Part shown: positions 1 to 13,600 of the stretch, in pieces
Numbering within the stretch: the stretch's first letter is position 1
Layout: every line of letters starts with the position of its first letter
Notes under the pieces: generated by a model
What the model was told of the DNA's origin: nothing
What the model saw: only the letters and a program-made list of their open reading frames with translations
Database searches by the model: none
Position numbers and translations under genes: made by a program
NCBI RefSeq assembly: GCF_000003815.2
Contig: NC_049984.1
Location: 3,196,025 to 3,260,024, forward strand
Direction of reading: 5' to 3'
DNA length: 64,000 nt
From: Branchiostoma floridae
Lineage: Eukaryota; Chordata; Leptocardii; Amphioxiformes; Branchiostomatidae

Positions 1-156
1 AAGTTTAACTTCTCCAGACTTGGGCAGTAGACCCCATGAAATTTAAAGGCTGCAGAATATGAGAATAAGAAGTAAACTTCCCTCCTTGGATGGAGGGACG
101 GGTCTTGGGGACAGTCCTACACATACAGACTCAAGAACAAAATAACAGTTACTCAC

Positions 157-3100
157 TGTTCCCTTCTCGATAACCCTGTTCAGCATGACGACTGCTTTTG
201 TGCGCTGCTCCCAAACCATCTCCCAGAAGTGACCTATAGTGGACGGAAGTGGTCCCTGTAGGCAAACATACATCATGGATTAAACACATGGAGAAGGTTA
301 TGTTTGTGTGTATGTATGTGCATCTGTGTGTGCTTGTGGTATGTATGTGTGCGTGTGTGTGTAAAGTGCTCGAAATACTTTCTTCAGCCTTGTTGCCCAA
401 GCGGCAACCTGAGTCAAAAGCCACTTTGCACCATCAACATTTCAGGTTGGCTACCCATTCCAAGTTATTACTTTCTTCAAATCATCTTTTAACTACAAGT
501 ACTTGAATCTGTATGTTAAAACAAAGCTTATGCACATACATGTAGGTGGGGGAAAACTGCAAAATTTTAGGTTGCGCACTGCGCTACCTGGGTTTAAAAT
601 AAGTTGCGCCAAGCAAAATGTGGTTGAGTTTGCAAGTGGCCAAATGTGTATTTTGAGCACTTAAATAATGGTAAACATGGTTGGCAACATTTGTGTGTAT
701 GTGTGTGTGTCTTCGTGTGCGTGCTTGTGGTGTGTGACACTGGCACTTTGAAAACTTTCCTAGTGGCGCCTTTCTTAATCTTGTTATTTGTTAATATTCA
801 AGAATGGGACCATGACAAATGCAAGACAATTTGAGCCATAAGTGGCAACATTTTGTCAGCTGATTAGGTGCAGATATACATCATAGTAATAAAAAAACCT
901 GCATGGATCCAATTTTACCTGCTTGTGCTCATAATGCCAACCACATGCAGAGCTCACTGCCCATTACATTGTATATCACATGTTGTAACACTTCCAGTAA
1001 ATTCTATTGTTACAAAGCAGCCAGGTTTTCCGCTGATCGACTGTCAGAGAAGCATCTTTGCCAACCACATCCGGTCTTTTGTCCAAACAATCGGAGCCTT
1101 CAGAACAGAGAATGTGGCATGCATCAAAACATCACATGGCAAGTGCAACGTAGCCTGGAAAAAACGACTACTTAACATTCTACAGGTGCCAAGAAGGGCT
1201 TTGTTGTATCAAACAGACAACCTTGTCTTTTGACTCTTATTTTCACTTCCTATTGGACTATATAAGATTTTTCTTCACCTTATTTGCATAATATGAAGTC
1301 ATTGTGTTTGGTAAGACAAAAAAAAACTGCTCTTTAACATGCAGATCTTGCTCTGTGTCACTGACGGAGGACAGACCCGATGCTGTCTGTATTGTCTGAC
1401 CAATTCTTGGCACCCATAGAATGTCACGACTTGTCAGTTTTTCCAGGAAAAATCGTGCCTTGGTTACGCCAGACTTGCCATGTGATGTGATGTCTTGATG
1501 CCACATTCTCTCTTCTTGACTTAAGAATTTCCTGAAGGCTGAGATTATTTGAACAAAAGGCATGATGTGAATGGAACAAATGTTGCTCAGACAGTCTGTT
1601 TTGTGTATGTCAAACATTCATCAACGAACCTAAGTTAAAGCCTCTAGTGTACACATTGCCTTTTACAAGAGGTAACCAGGGTGTTCAATTCAAATGGTGG
1701 CAAGCAAGAAGGTTGTCACCTTTAGCAAGCTTATTTGTCGTTTAAACCTACATTTGTAGTTTACAAATCCAGGTGGCACACTGAGAAACTTAAGGGTATA
1801 AACTTAAGGATTTACGTGTGCCCTAAAGATATATGTCTTAACTTTTAAAGGATTCAGGTGTGTCATGAAATGAGGTGTGTCTTAGCATTGTCTTAAGGAT
1901 TCAGGTTTAAGGATTTAGTTATGCCTTCAGGATGCAGGTGTACCTCATGAAATTAGGTATATCTTAAAGACTCAGGTGTGTCTTAAGGATTTAAGTGTGC
2001 CTTTAAGGCCATGCCAATTGATTTACGTACTTGGTTCTCAAATTTTTGAAAATAAAAATACAGCAAGCGGACATCATAAAAGCAACAGGAAGGGAGGAAA
2101 ACTCGAATATGACCATATTCCAGACTTTATACAACTTGAATATGACGGTATTCGCTCAATAAAACTCCATTAAACTCCATAAAACCTTGAGTGCACCAAG
2201 GCGTAAACTCAGCCCTCAGGCTTTGTTTTTACTATGTTTTTCCAGTTAAGCATATTTTTTTTCTTAAAATCTGAGAACCATCAAATCAAATTGGTGTCCT
2301 TCAGGACTGAATCCTTAAAGGTTCAGATGTGTCTTTAAGGATTCAGGCATGTCTTAAGCTAAGGCCACAACCCGTCGTATGTGCAAATACGTGCTGTCTA
2401 CATGCCAAAACGTTGGCAATCTTGCGGGATCTGTAAGTGGAAAGTACCACCTCTGTACAAACTCGTAGGGAATCCGATTTTGGAGCACGCAGACACGCCG
2501 TAGAACTTAACGTGCAGGTAAAGCTTTGTGTGCCATTGGGCTGCGGATTCGCCCCCCGGTACGTGCCAGTACGGGCGACGCGCCTGCCCTGTACAGCCTG
2601 AACGTAGAAATATGTGGCCTGCAAAAAAAAAACACGTGCAGACAAATTGCACGTATGACGGGTTGTGCCCTTAGCTTTAAGGATTCAAATGTGTCTTACC
2701 TGTGCGAGAATGTACTGTCTATTTGCCTCTGTTGCCTGTGAATTAGAAAAACAGACAAGGGTTAACTACCGTGGTCAAAACAGATCCAAATCTCCTGTAT
2801 GGTTTACCCTTTACCAAGCATGTAAGTTCAATCTGACAACTCGAGCCTGCTTAACTCATCACACCCATGCTAACTATGTGTGGCACATTCAACACATTCA
2901 ACAGAAATAGGGCACAAATTCATGTGACTGCATCTGCAATTGCCCTAATTTTTGCGTTAGCATGAGGCTTTGAGGTTTCCTATCAAAATATTTGGGGAAT
3001 AAAAGATCATGATACAACCATAATTCTAGTATGAGAGATTCAAACTTTTTCACTGTGCTTGGTATAAATCTTATGAATGTACATGTACATACACACACAG

Positions 3101-6100
3101 CTATGTTTGCAGTTAGCAAGACAAACATTCACAACAATTTTTGGCAAATATATTTCAGCCCTTGTTATAGAACCAAACTAAACTGTCCTAAAGTGCCAAA
3201 AAATGTGTGCTTATTTCAAATTTTGGTTGGGGAGGCAGGTATTGTTTCTTGGTAATTGTGCAATTACGTACCCGAAGGCTAATTGCAAATATGTGTTGTA
3301 TAGAATGATGATAATAAGTACAGTACAGTGAGATCAACAGGAGATACCTACATTGTAGATTAAGGTACCAATGAAGTGAAAAACTAAGCTCTAGAGCTAC
3401 TTCTGTATATATGGTTTGACTTCTTTGTTGGAGGCAGTGGACACGAACAGTAATACAAGTATGAAGTACATGTATGTGGGTTCCCTGATTTTGATAGTGG
3501 AGCTGTTCTTTCTTATACGGCTTTATTTTGGTTGGCTGCGCAAACTCATATTCATAATTCCCTCGCCTCCCATCAAAGTGTGCTAAGTAACGATTTGACA
3601 AACTACCATGAGAGCTAGCCTGAGGGCTATTCAAGAATGATAAGAGTTTGTCGCAAAATCATTGATCACTATTCTTGGAACTGTTCAGAAAAGAACACAC
3701 AGTTCTGGGAAATCTACCCCTGGGGAACTGGCATTGGGGTTGTCTCCAAGATCAGTCCCTCCGTCCAGTGATGGAATTTTGCTTCTTTGTATGGAAAAAA
3801 ACTACACCCATCCCATCTAAAACTAAAGATTCTTAAATTATTTTCCAAAATTTTCATAGTGAAATTTTTAACAACAGGCCATCAAACATTAGAGATTAAG
3901 TGAGTCTAAGAAAATTTAAGCCCTACATGTAGATATTTTGACAGAATTCTAAGCAAAATACAGTTCATAGCTTGGGACGCTTTCGGGACGTACTCTGTCT
4001 CTTTGTCAACCCGGTAGATCTCATCTTCTCATTTTCTTGCCACATGACGGCAAACATTATCAGACTTTGTCACAGCACCGCAAATGACCAACCACGATGC
4101 GAGCTGATCAGGACTCCAGGGCTCTAAAAGAATCAATAAAAGTTTTCCACGAAATCCTTGACCATTTTACCTGGAACTGTTGAGAACACGACACATGATT
4201 CTGGAAAATCTACTTATGGGGAATTGGAATTCCTAGAAGGGACATAAAATGGCCATTGGGGGTCCCATGTTCATGTTAAGGTATCTCGGTTGCGCAAACT
4301 GATATCTACTAACGATCTGTAGTTATTAAGAATTAATTTTTTTTAATTAGATGAAAACAAACATTTTATAATTACTACAGATCATTAGTAGATATCAATT
4401 TGCGCAACACTACGTTTGTAGCTTCCATCATTATGCAACGAAAAACGAAGTTTCATTACAGTGGTATGTACCAAAGTGCTGTATTTTGTCATAGAAAAAA
4501 ATAATATAAGAGGTAATAAAAATGATGACGTCATCAATTTGGCCCCCAAAAAGTCAGATTTAGAATTCTTTAATGCCCATCCATCAACATTCGTTATGGC
4601 TCCATTCTTTCTTAATTCATTAATAAGAAAACAGTGGAAGGTCAAAATACCAATTTAGCCAACCGAGATACCTTAAATGGGATGGGTTAGCAACCCCTGC
4701 CTGTAACAATACACCCTGCTACAGAAACAGTAAGAAAACTTGTTTTCTAATGTACCAGCGGGGACTACAAGGGTCTGAACAAATGAAAGAACAAATGGGG
4801 TTTGGCAGTACAGAAGGGGATTACGACTGTTTCTAGCCATTATGGGGGGATGAAATATTTCAAGGATTTCACACAACAAAGTTTGCTACTTGGGAGGCTT
4901 TCGAGATGCCCACAGTCTCTTTTCAACCAGGTAGATAATAATGTATCTTGGAGTTCTCTTGCAATGTGACAGAGGAAATTAATTATCACATGACAAGACA
5001 CAGTTTCTGTTTCTTGTTTTGACTCACCTCCACGAGACTTGCATTGATGTAATCGTTGTCCCCATCCTGGAGTTGTACCCTGCTGTGGTCGTCTGAAATC
5101 ACAGAAAACATCACAATTATATAATTCTTAAAACACCAGAATCATTCTGCAAATTTAAAAGCTTCTCAGCTTAGACCTAGTTGATGGCACTAAAACATAA
5201 CAGGTCCAGATTACATATATTCACTATTCAATAAACTTTTCGTCTGAAATCACAGAAAACATCACAATATAATTCTTAAAACACCAGAATCATTCTGCAG
5301 ATTTAAAAGCTTCTCAGCTTTGACCTAGTTAATGGCACTAAAACATAACAGGTCCAGATTACATATATTCACTTTTCAATAAACTTGCTTTATTTGCTTT
5401 TGAAAGGATTTATGCAAGCCGCAGTGCCAGATCTTAAAAAATGTTTACCAAGCTCACTGTGACTGTGTGACATCATAGACAGGATTTAATTTGATTACAT
5501 GCCTCATGTGACCTAGAAGGAAATGAACTAATTTCATTTGATAGGTGTAAGGAAGATGTATTCTGTAGTGTAAATTTTGTGCTACATGTACATATATTTC
5601 CACACACTATGTGCAAAATAGGTAAGACCATTCCAATTAAATTTTTTTGTCTCAGAATCTCTGCACCTTTTTTCATAATTTGAAATTTAAAAAAATGGCC
5701 AAGACTCCATTCTACAGTGCTGCCAAACTTTGGTTCAGTTTAAAAAAACACAATGTCTGGATCTGGTACTTGACTTCAAATTGCAAAACTAAAAATCATC
5801 TAAAACTATAAAGTGGTGAGACAATGACACTAAAATGCAATGGCTAGAACCCTGCAGAATAGAGAAACAAGGGTATTCTGTTCATGTATGGCTTCTGGAG
5901 TTATCCACCTGTTCAACCACGAAAACCACAGACATGACCACAAAAATGCACTTCTGAAAACATAAACATTCTTGACAAAGGTGATTATCAGGGCTCAAAG
6001 CACATGTGAGCACTCAAAATTGGAGCTATGCTGCTGAGTATGCACCTTATCTTTGCCTGTGGGTGCACGTACTAGTACATGTTTGTCTAGGGTTATGTAC

Positions 6101-9100
6101 ATAAAGATACTATTGTTCACTAGTACATCATGTACATTATCATTGGCAATGCCGAGTGTAAAAAAAAACAACTCTGTTCTATCATTTGTTTGAAATTTTA
6201 AAATTAGATGTAGAATTTCAGATTCAATTTCTGAAGAGTGACAGTGAGCTTTGTATTTAGGTTAGCTGGAATTCTAATTTCCATTACACATATTGAACAC
6301 AAAACAAAACACAAGCAACTATAGCTAACTTGAAAACTTTTCTGCGGATCTAATTTTTCAGAATATGTGCACCAGTGCATTTAATTCCAAAATGCATTTC
6401 GAACCCTGATAACAATACAGTGTACATTTTAATTGCTGACACAGGTGTACTTACACGGGCTGACGTCCCTGTACCTGTTCCTGAACTTGTTCTCCGGTTT
6501 CCGCGCACATTTCAACGTGTGGTTGTGTTCCGCCGCCTCTTGCCGTATACCCTGTACAAACAACAGCGCACACACTACAGGTCATGTAAGGTCACGGCCA
6601 CTGACAGGTTGCACTTGAATCCACGATGTAACTTTTAAAAAAAATTTCTGCCCACATAAAACAGTATAACCATATTTTCCGCAATACCCCAATTTTTAAC
6701 CATTTCCAAAAAAAATTTTAAAAATTTTGAAACACACTGTAAATCATACCAAGCAGCTGTAATTGACCATTTATACCGGATGCTGTAAATTTAAATTGCC
6801 AAAATGAATACTATTGTCATATAATGCCAAAGTAAATTACAACTTAAAAGATGATGTGAAAGAACAAAAATGAAAATATTGACTAAGCTTGATGGTACTT
6901 ACACGCGTATGCTGAGGGCCGTTCTTAATAAGTCATGGAAACAACATCCTACCAAAGAACAGTTGTATGGTAATATTCCCGCCATATCAACCATCATCAG
7001 GGAGCGTAGGACCAGATTTGCCGGTCATTGTTTTAGGAACAAAGCAGAGCTTGCTAGTGAACTCATTCTGTGGAAACCAACACACGGGTATGCACATGCT
7101 GGGCGACCTATACTAACATACTAGTACATAGACCAGCTTGCTCGTGATGTGGGGTTGCGGGTTGAGGACTTAGAGAATGCCATGGGGGACAGAGACGTTT
7201 GGAAAGAGAGAGTGGACCTGGTCCGGGCAAGCAGCCCGCGACGATGATGATGATGTTTGGTATACTTCACTAAGTTAGCGTGTATAGTCATTTGTTAACC
7301 TATTTGACTACTTAGATTTCATACTGAAATCAACTTTTTTTATTCTCACGCTCACATCAGTTTTGGGGTTCCCAGAGGATGTCGACCGTATAATCAAAGC
7401 AACATAGCCAGGGTTCTCCCCAGAATTTTTTAGTAGAGTGGAGGCCGGAGGGGCTGGCAAAAATAACCCGCACCAACGCGCTGCACTTTCATGAAAATGG
7501 GTTCATTTTGCAATGACAGAGGGTGTCAAATACTACAAGTATAATATACTGTTGTTATTCCTTTGTTGTGAAGTGGCAAAACTACTATTATTTTGATCAT
7601 TGCTCATTCACAAGTTTTTGCAGACAATGCTGACTGGAAAAGTGATGCCACTTGGTACAAAAATCTGTGAATTGTCATTAATCTTAGCAAAACTAACGAA
7701 GAAAATAGGGAAGAAACACACTAAATTTGAAAAATAGTATAGTGGAGCTGGCTGAGAGTATAGTGGAGGGCCTCCCTTAAGCCACTCTCTGGGGAGAACC
7801 CTGATAGCCTTAGGTAAAGTTCCAAACAGTTCCTGGAAAAGCTGTTTGCCCAGTTGTCTGGTACAAATTCCAAACAAACATTTGGCTTTTAGCATACAAG
7901 TTTTGCCAACACTACAGTTCCACACAGTACCAGTCTCTAGTCAGACTTACGACTAGTAACTACATATTCAGGGCTCGAAATACTGGGTGCATGTGCACCC
8001 AGGTGCACCCAAAATTAGAGCTGTGCACCCAATTATTTTCTGTGGGTGCACAGGGTGCACCCAAATATTTTCTTACACTTATGTCTGTAAAAATATCAAA
8101 GTATACCAGACTGAGTGTATATCATATTCTGGACATCTAAGTGTTGGAAAGATAATGAAAATGTCTGTCATGGCACTTGTTTAAGAAGAATTTGATAGCC
8201 TGTAACTAGGTTTTGCTGTTAGGTTATTACTTAAATTTAAGTGGTGCACCCAAAAAGTTTTTGCACCCAATTTTTTAAGCTGGGTGCAACAGTGCACCTA
8301 ATCCCAAAAATTAATTTCGAGCCCTGTGTATTTCTTGCTAACAAAATTTTTTCTCAAAAATTCAAGCAGACAATCAAAATACTTTTCAGGCACTGAAGCA
8401 TGTTGAATGTACAATGCACATCTTTAGACATCAAAATTCGAGCAGGAGTTGATACCTTAGTATTGACAGTCTGATCTAGAATTGAATGGCTGTATGTACA
8501 TGTACAGATTCATTGCTCTTTTTGCTCAATACACGTATTAACACAAATGCACCTAAACAGAAAGTATGAACGTAGGCTAACCATTGGAAGAAGAAGAAAA
8601 CCTTTGATAAGTTGAGAAACACCTGGCCATCGTACCACGTTTTGATGATCCCTTATATTAAGTTATAATTACTATAATTTTCCCACTGACACTAGCATTA
8701 AGAGTCCTGTATAGGGATGTGTACAATCAATTAGGTACAGGTACAAAATGGAACACTGATGTACTGGTACTGGACCTGTATCTAATTAGTGCAAGCCAGG
8801 CAGGATAACAGGTCAGGGGATGGCCACTTTGACAGATAAAATTACTGTGAAATTACCATAGCAGTCTCTGAGCCCCAGTGAGGGAAAAGCAACAATTCTG
8901 TAAGGGTCAAATTTTTGTTGCATCATGTGTCTACCATATAATAAACAGGTTTTTATTGGTTCAAACAGGCTTCTATCCTTTTTAATACATTGTTTTGCCA
9001 TTATAACATATTATAATATAATATCATGATATAATAGTCAATGCCATGCATTTATGTCAGGACTTATTAGGTCCGGACCTGTACCTAAACCTCTGGATTC

Positions 9101-10535
9101 GAATCCAGACCTGTACCTAAACGTGGGTTTAGGTACGCATCCCTAGTCCTGTATATATCTTCTGTCCATATAGACCAAACTTTCTTAGTCCACAAAGTGG
9201 TCTTCTTGAGAAGGTTTGACAGGGATTAGATTTGTAAACAAAAAAAAGATAAACAAAAAAACATAACAGGAGACAGAGAGAGTAAGCCCACCTGTGACCT
9301 CTGTGGTAAGGCCAAGGCCCAAGGGCATATGACATCATTCATACATGATTGACAGCAGGACAGTACCATGTCATTAACGGCTTTACCTAGTCTATATTTA
9401 TAAACCCTTCCACGGCAACATCTGCCACTCAAGGGGCAAATGTACATCATGGCTTCTTGAATAGAACTGCTAGTAGCTTGTTCCACACCTTTAGATCTTT
9501 TTCTTTAACCTTCTTGAAGCCGAGGGGTAGGGTTGGTCCAGACCTGAATACCTGTTCCTATACCTTAAAATAAACTAACTCACTAAGTGGATATGCCTTT
9601 TAAAGACTACAGATAAACAAATTGCATATCAATGAAGACAATTGTTGCAGTTAAATAAAAATTAAGAAAACTTTGTTTTGAGGTTCAATATGTAAATCTT
9701 CATCCAAAGATGGCAATCTATTACAATAAAAATTGGTTGGCTACATCTAAAATTGACACATACTTAATCAAACATGTTTAGGTACATGTTCAGGTCCGGA
9801 CCTGTACCTAAACCCGTGTACCTAAAATCTACTAGTATCTAAAGGTACAAAGCTCTACTGAAGGTTTATCCAGAGTTCTTAACTTGCCTTTGCTAGGCAA
9901 GGTACAGCAAGAAGTTTAAATTTTAAAATTTACTACCTTAAGGTACAAAGCTCTACTGAAGGTTTATCCACAGTTCTTAACTTGCCTTTGCTAGGCAAGG
10001 TACAGCAAGAAGTTTAAATTTTAAAATTTACTACCTTAAGGTACAAAGCTCTACTGAAGGTTTATCCAGAGTTCTTAACTTGCCTTTGCTAGGCAAGGTA
10101 CAGCAAGAAGTTTAAATTTTAAAATTTACTACCTTAACTGAATGTTTGAAAATAGTCTAGGATTCTAGAAACCAAGTCAGAAACCAAGTCTGATTCTAGA
10201 AACCAAGTCAGAAATGTAATATTTGACATGATTTCAAGATACACAGTAAACAATGTCAGGGTCATTTTTGAGAGATAACCATTCTGCCTTGGAGCACAGT
10301 TAGATTAATGGTGTCATCAATTATTCATCTGAATGTGTCTACATCAGTGGCTTTTGGCACAGCTAGATTGCATTTTCACTTTAACAAGGAATAAATCTGT
10401 TTACTAAATGAATGAATGTCGATACTACAAAGTACAAGTCCTTTCTTGGGCGTTCTTATGTCTTCGCCAAGGCGTTTTTATCAAGGGAGTTTATCCTGGT
10501 AGTTTTTGCTGCATGCATGTATGTACGCACACACA

Positions 10536-10604
<69 letters not shown>

Positions 10605-13600
10605 CAACTTACATACATGTCTGACTCTGAGGTATCTCAGATAGAGACCAACAAACTATTTGAAGCAGGGTTGTAGCCAGCGCCTGTCCTTTCGTCCTTT
10701 GACGGAATTTTGCAGCTGGGGATGGAAAAAAAATTTGCCCATCCTCGCCTTTGTGAGACCAAAATCAATATGTAAAGATATTATTTAACTGTCTCCTTGT
10801 GCAATTCTTCACCAAAATAGATGCCGTTGAACAGCTAAGTCTACCAGCAAAGTTTACACCTCAAAATGCAGGAAATAGCATTTCAGAGGGTCTAGATTTC
10901 AAAATTTTTCAGGGGAGCATGCCCCCGGACCCCAGTAGGAAGGCGCGATGTTTCGCGCCTTGGACACTCGACAAGATTCAAAATCAAGGGGACGTAAAAG
11001 GATTTCAGGCTGGCTACAAGCAACCCTGATTTGAAGCATAAATTTCTTCAATTCTTGTCACCAGTCAAGTACTAGTACAAAATGAACATTACAGGAGCAG
11101 CTTGTTCCTATGAAACGTTCACAATCAATTTTCTCTCAGTCTGATACAAGTAGTTTCAAAACGTTTAGGTACAATTATTAAAGGAGAATTAACATTATTC
11201 ATTAAGTTTCCTTTGGCACTTCCAAAAATCTATCTTCTGTCACTCATACTGCTAATAGGAACACAGGGCTGACAATACTGGGAGCATATGCACCTTTGCG
11301 CATCTATTAATGTATTGGTGTTTGGTGCACCTAAATGTTCAGGTTAGGTGTACCAGTGCACCTACAAGTGGTCGCTTGGGCCACGTTGCTTAATGCTTGT
11401 GTCTATTGGGAGGAAAATCGGGACCGGCCAAAAGCGGTCGTTATAGGCCGATGGTCGTCTTACGGACGTGGTCGCTTATACAAGTTTCACTGTACTCTCA
11501 AATACTTACTAATTTCAAGCATTGGCACTACAACATTTGTACTAGTATATGCATACTAGTAGTACACGTACACCTGGCATCACAGAACTGCATGTGCCAC
11601 TTAACGTCTATAATTAGGGTGTGTCCAATCTGCCAATTATCTCTATTTTCCCCATAATTGGTCTGATTTACGTCACCTTTCTAAAGCTGCACAACTGCAT
11701 TGTGTCCAAAGGGTAACCTACCAGCTCGGGCTATTGTAAGGGTTAGGTACTGATACATACTGCAGCAGTCCAGGGCTCGAAATACTTTTTTCTGCATACC
11801 TGCACTCAGGCTTTTAGCTAGGATTTTATAATAGGGAGTCCAAAGTTATTGGTGAGTCGCGGTAAGTGACTATTGTAGGGGGGTCTGTGGGCATCCACCT
11901 TCCATGGTACAGAGTTTTTGATGATTTTAAGTTTAAAAAGTGCATTCTTAGGTTTACCAAGAGGCAAAAATACTGTTCCAGAGGTCATAGTAGAAGACTG
12001 TGACCACAGATGACCTGGTAGCTTCCCTGGTCAATCAGAATTTCATGCTTGTAAGACGATTTTCTCTGTAGTGAAAGGGCGTCCAGGGGCATCAAATTTC
12101 TTGTTATTCTAAGAAAAGTGCATCCAGATGACCAGTTGACGCATGCCTGGCTAAAAGCCTGCCTGCACTTGTGCAGGTAACATTGAAAATTACCTGTACC
12201 AGACAAATTTTACCTGCACCACTCTGAATTTAGGAAGTATGGATCATGCTAAAATTGTTCAGGAACCATTGCTATAGGTGGTAAAACTAAAAGCCAATGC
12301 AGCTAAGAACAACCCACATACACCTACATCATAGGACATTTATGTGTAAAACCCAGTACATGGACCAGTGCAGGTAGACACCAGAAATACCTGCACAGCT
12401 CGAATTTTACCTGCACTAACCTGCATATGCAGGTGGTATTTCGAGCCCTGATACTGGGTTTGGGGAATTGTGGAACTCGGACGTACCCCTACTCTAATCA
12501 GAGAAAATAATACATGTGCTTAAGGTGTGGCCAGGTCAACGACTTAGCACCCCCTTTAATGGACTATCCCTCCAGTGGCGTGAAAACTGACACCCCCTAC
12601 AATTAAGGACTGCCTTTCTCATGGCATGAAAAATGCTGCTCCTACATATAAATGCCATACTAATGGCATGAAAATTCATGATTCAGGACACCATTCCGAC
12701 TGACCAACATACAAGCATCAACATTATTTCATAATCCAAAAACAGTACTGCCAACTACATCTACATCTACATATCTATACCCCCAGATAACCCCACGAGG
12801 GGCAAAGTAGGGAGGGGGGGGGGGGGTGAGCTGAGGCTCCCGGGTTAGAACTAGACCTAGACCTGACCACATCTTTCTGACTACATGAAACAACAAAAAA
12901 GATTCAGGTGTCGATGTTATAAAAAAAGAAATTCCACGTGATTACCTACACCCATTACAAAACTTTGCTGTAGATGAAAAAAAGATATTTGGGAGCTAGA
13001 AAAAAAGCCATTTCACGGAGATCAGATCGCATGTGCAGCGACAAGAATTCAAGGTAATATGTTAAAGGATAAGGCCCACAAGAAGAAAAGAAAACCCATC
13101 TGGACGTTGTTATGCAAATCGAAACAAATTATGGTCGAGACAAGTCACCAGGACTGTTTTCTTTTCGAGGCCTTTACCTTTGACATAGTACCTAGAATTC
13201 CTCACCTGTCACCACACATGCCTTCTGATCTCTGTGAAAGGACTTACTGTAAGTGCATTTAAGTTTGCGGGGACTTACTTTCACGTTAGCGGGAAAATGG
13301 AGTGTTCGTGGTGGTTTTAAGTTCCCGGTAGCGCCATAGACTGAAGTCACATACTGGTCCCTATTGAAAACCAGTGTACTAGCACTGAATAGGCTACCCA
13401 GGTGTATGAAAATAAACAACAACAAAAAACAAAACAAAACATACTAAAATGAGAAAATGTTTGTGGTGGTTTTAAGTTCGTGGTGAAGTGGCCACCACGA
13501 AAACCGCGAACATTTCTGCATTTACAGTATCAAAAAAAGGTTGACTGATCGATCATAAATAGACTCCCTGATAGATTTATTATCCAGGTGTCATGTGTTC

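Noticed and set aside
1258-1617. 119-codon frame and its plus-strand neighbours at 868-1233 as genes
   Set aside because: The two frames are arms of the same inverted repeat, so the similarity comes from the repeat and not from conserved protein.
3188-3634. 148-codon minus-strand open frame
   Set aside because: Lies in a phosphatase intron, has no recognisable domain, is low-complexity in composition, and has no matching splice partner.
9843-10136. CRISPR-like array
   Set aside because: The 98-bp units are contiguous, without unique spacers, in an animal intron; a tandem duplication explains them.
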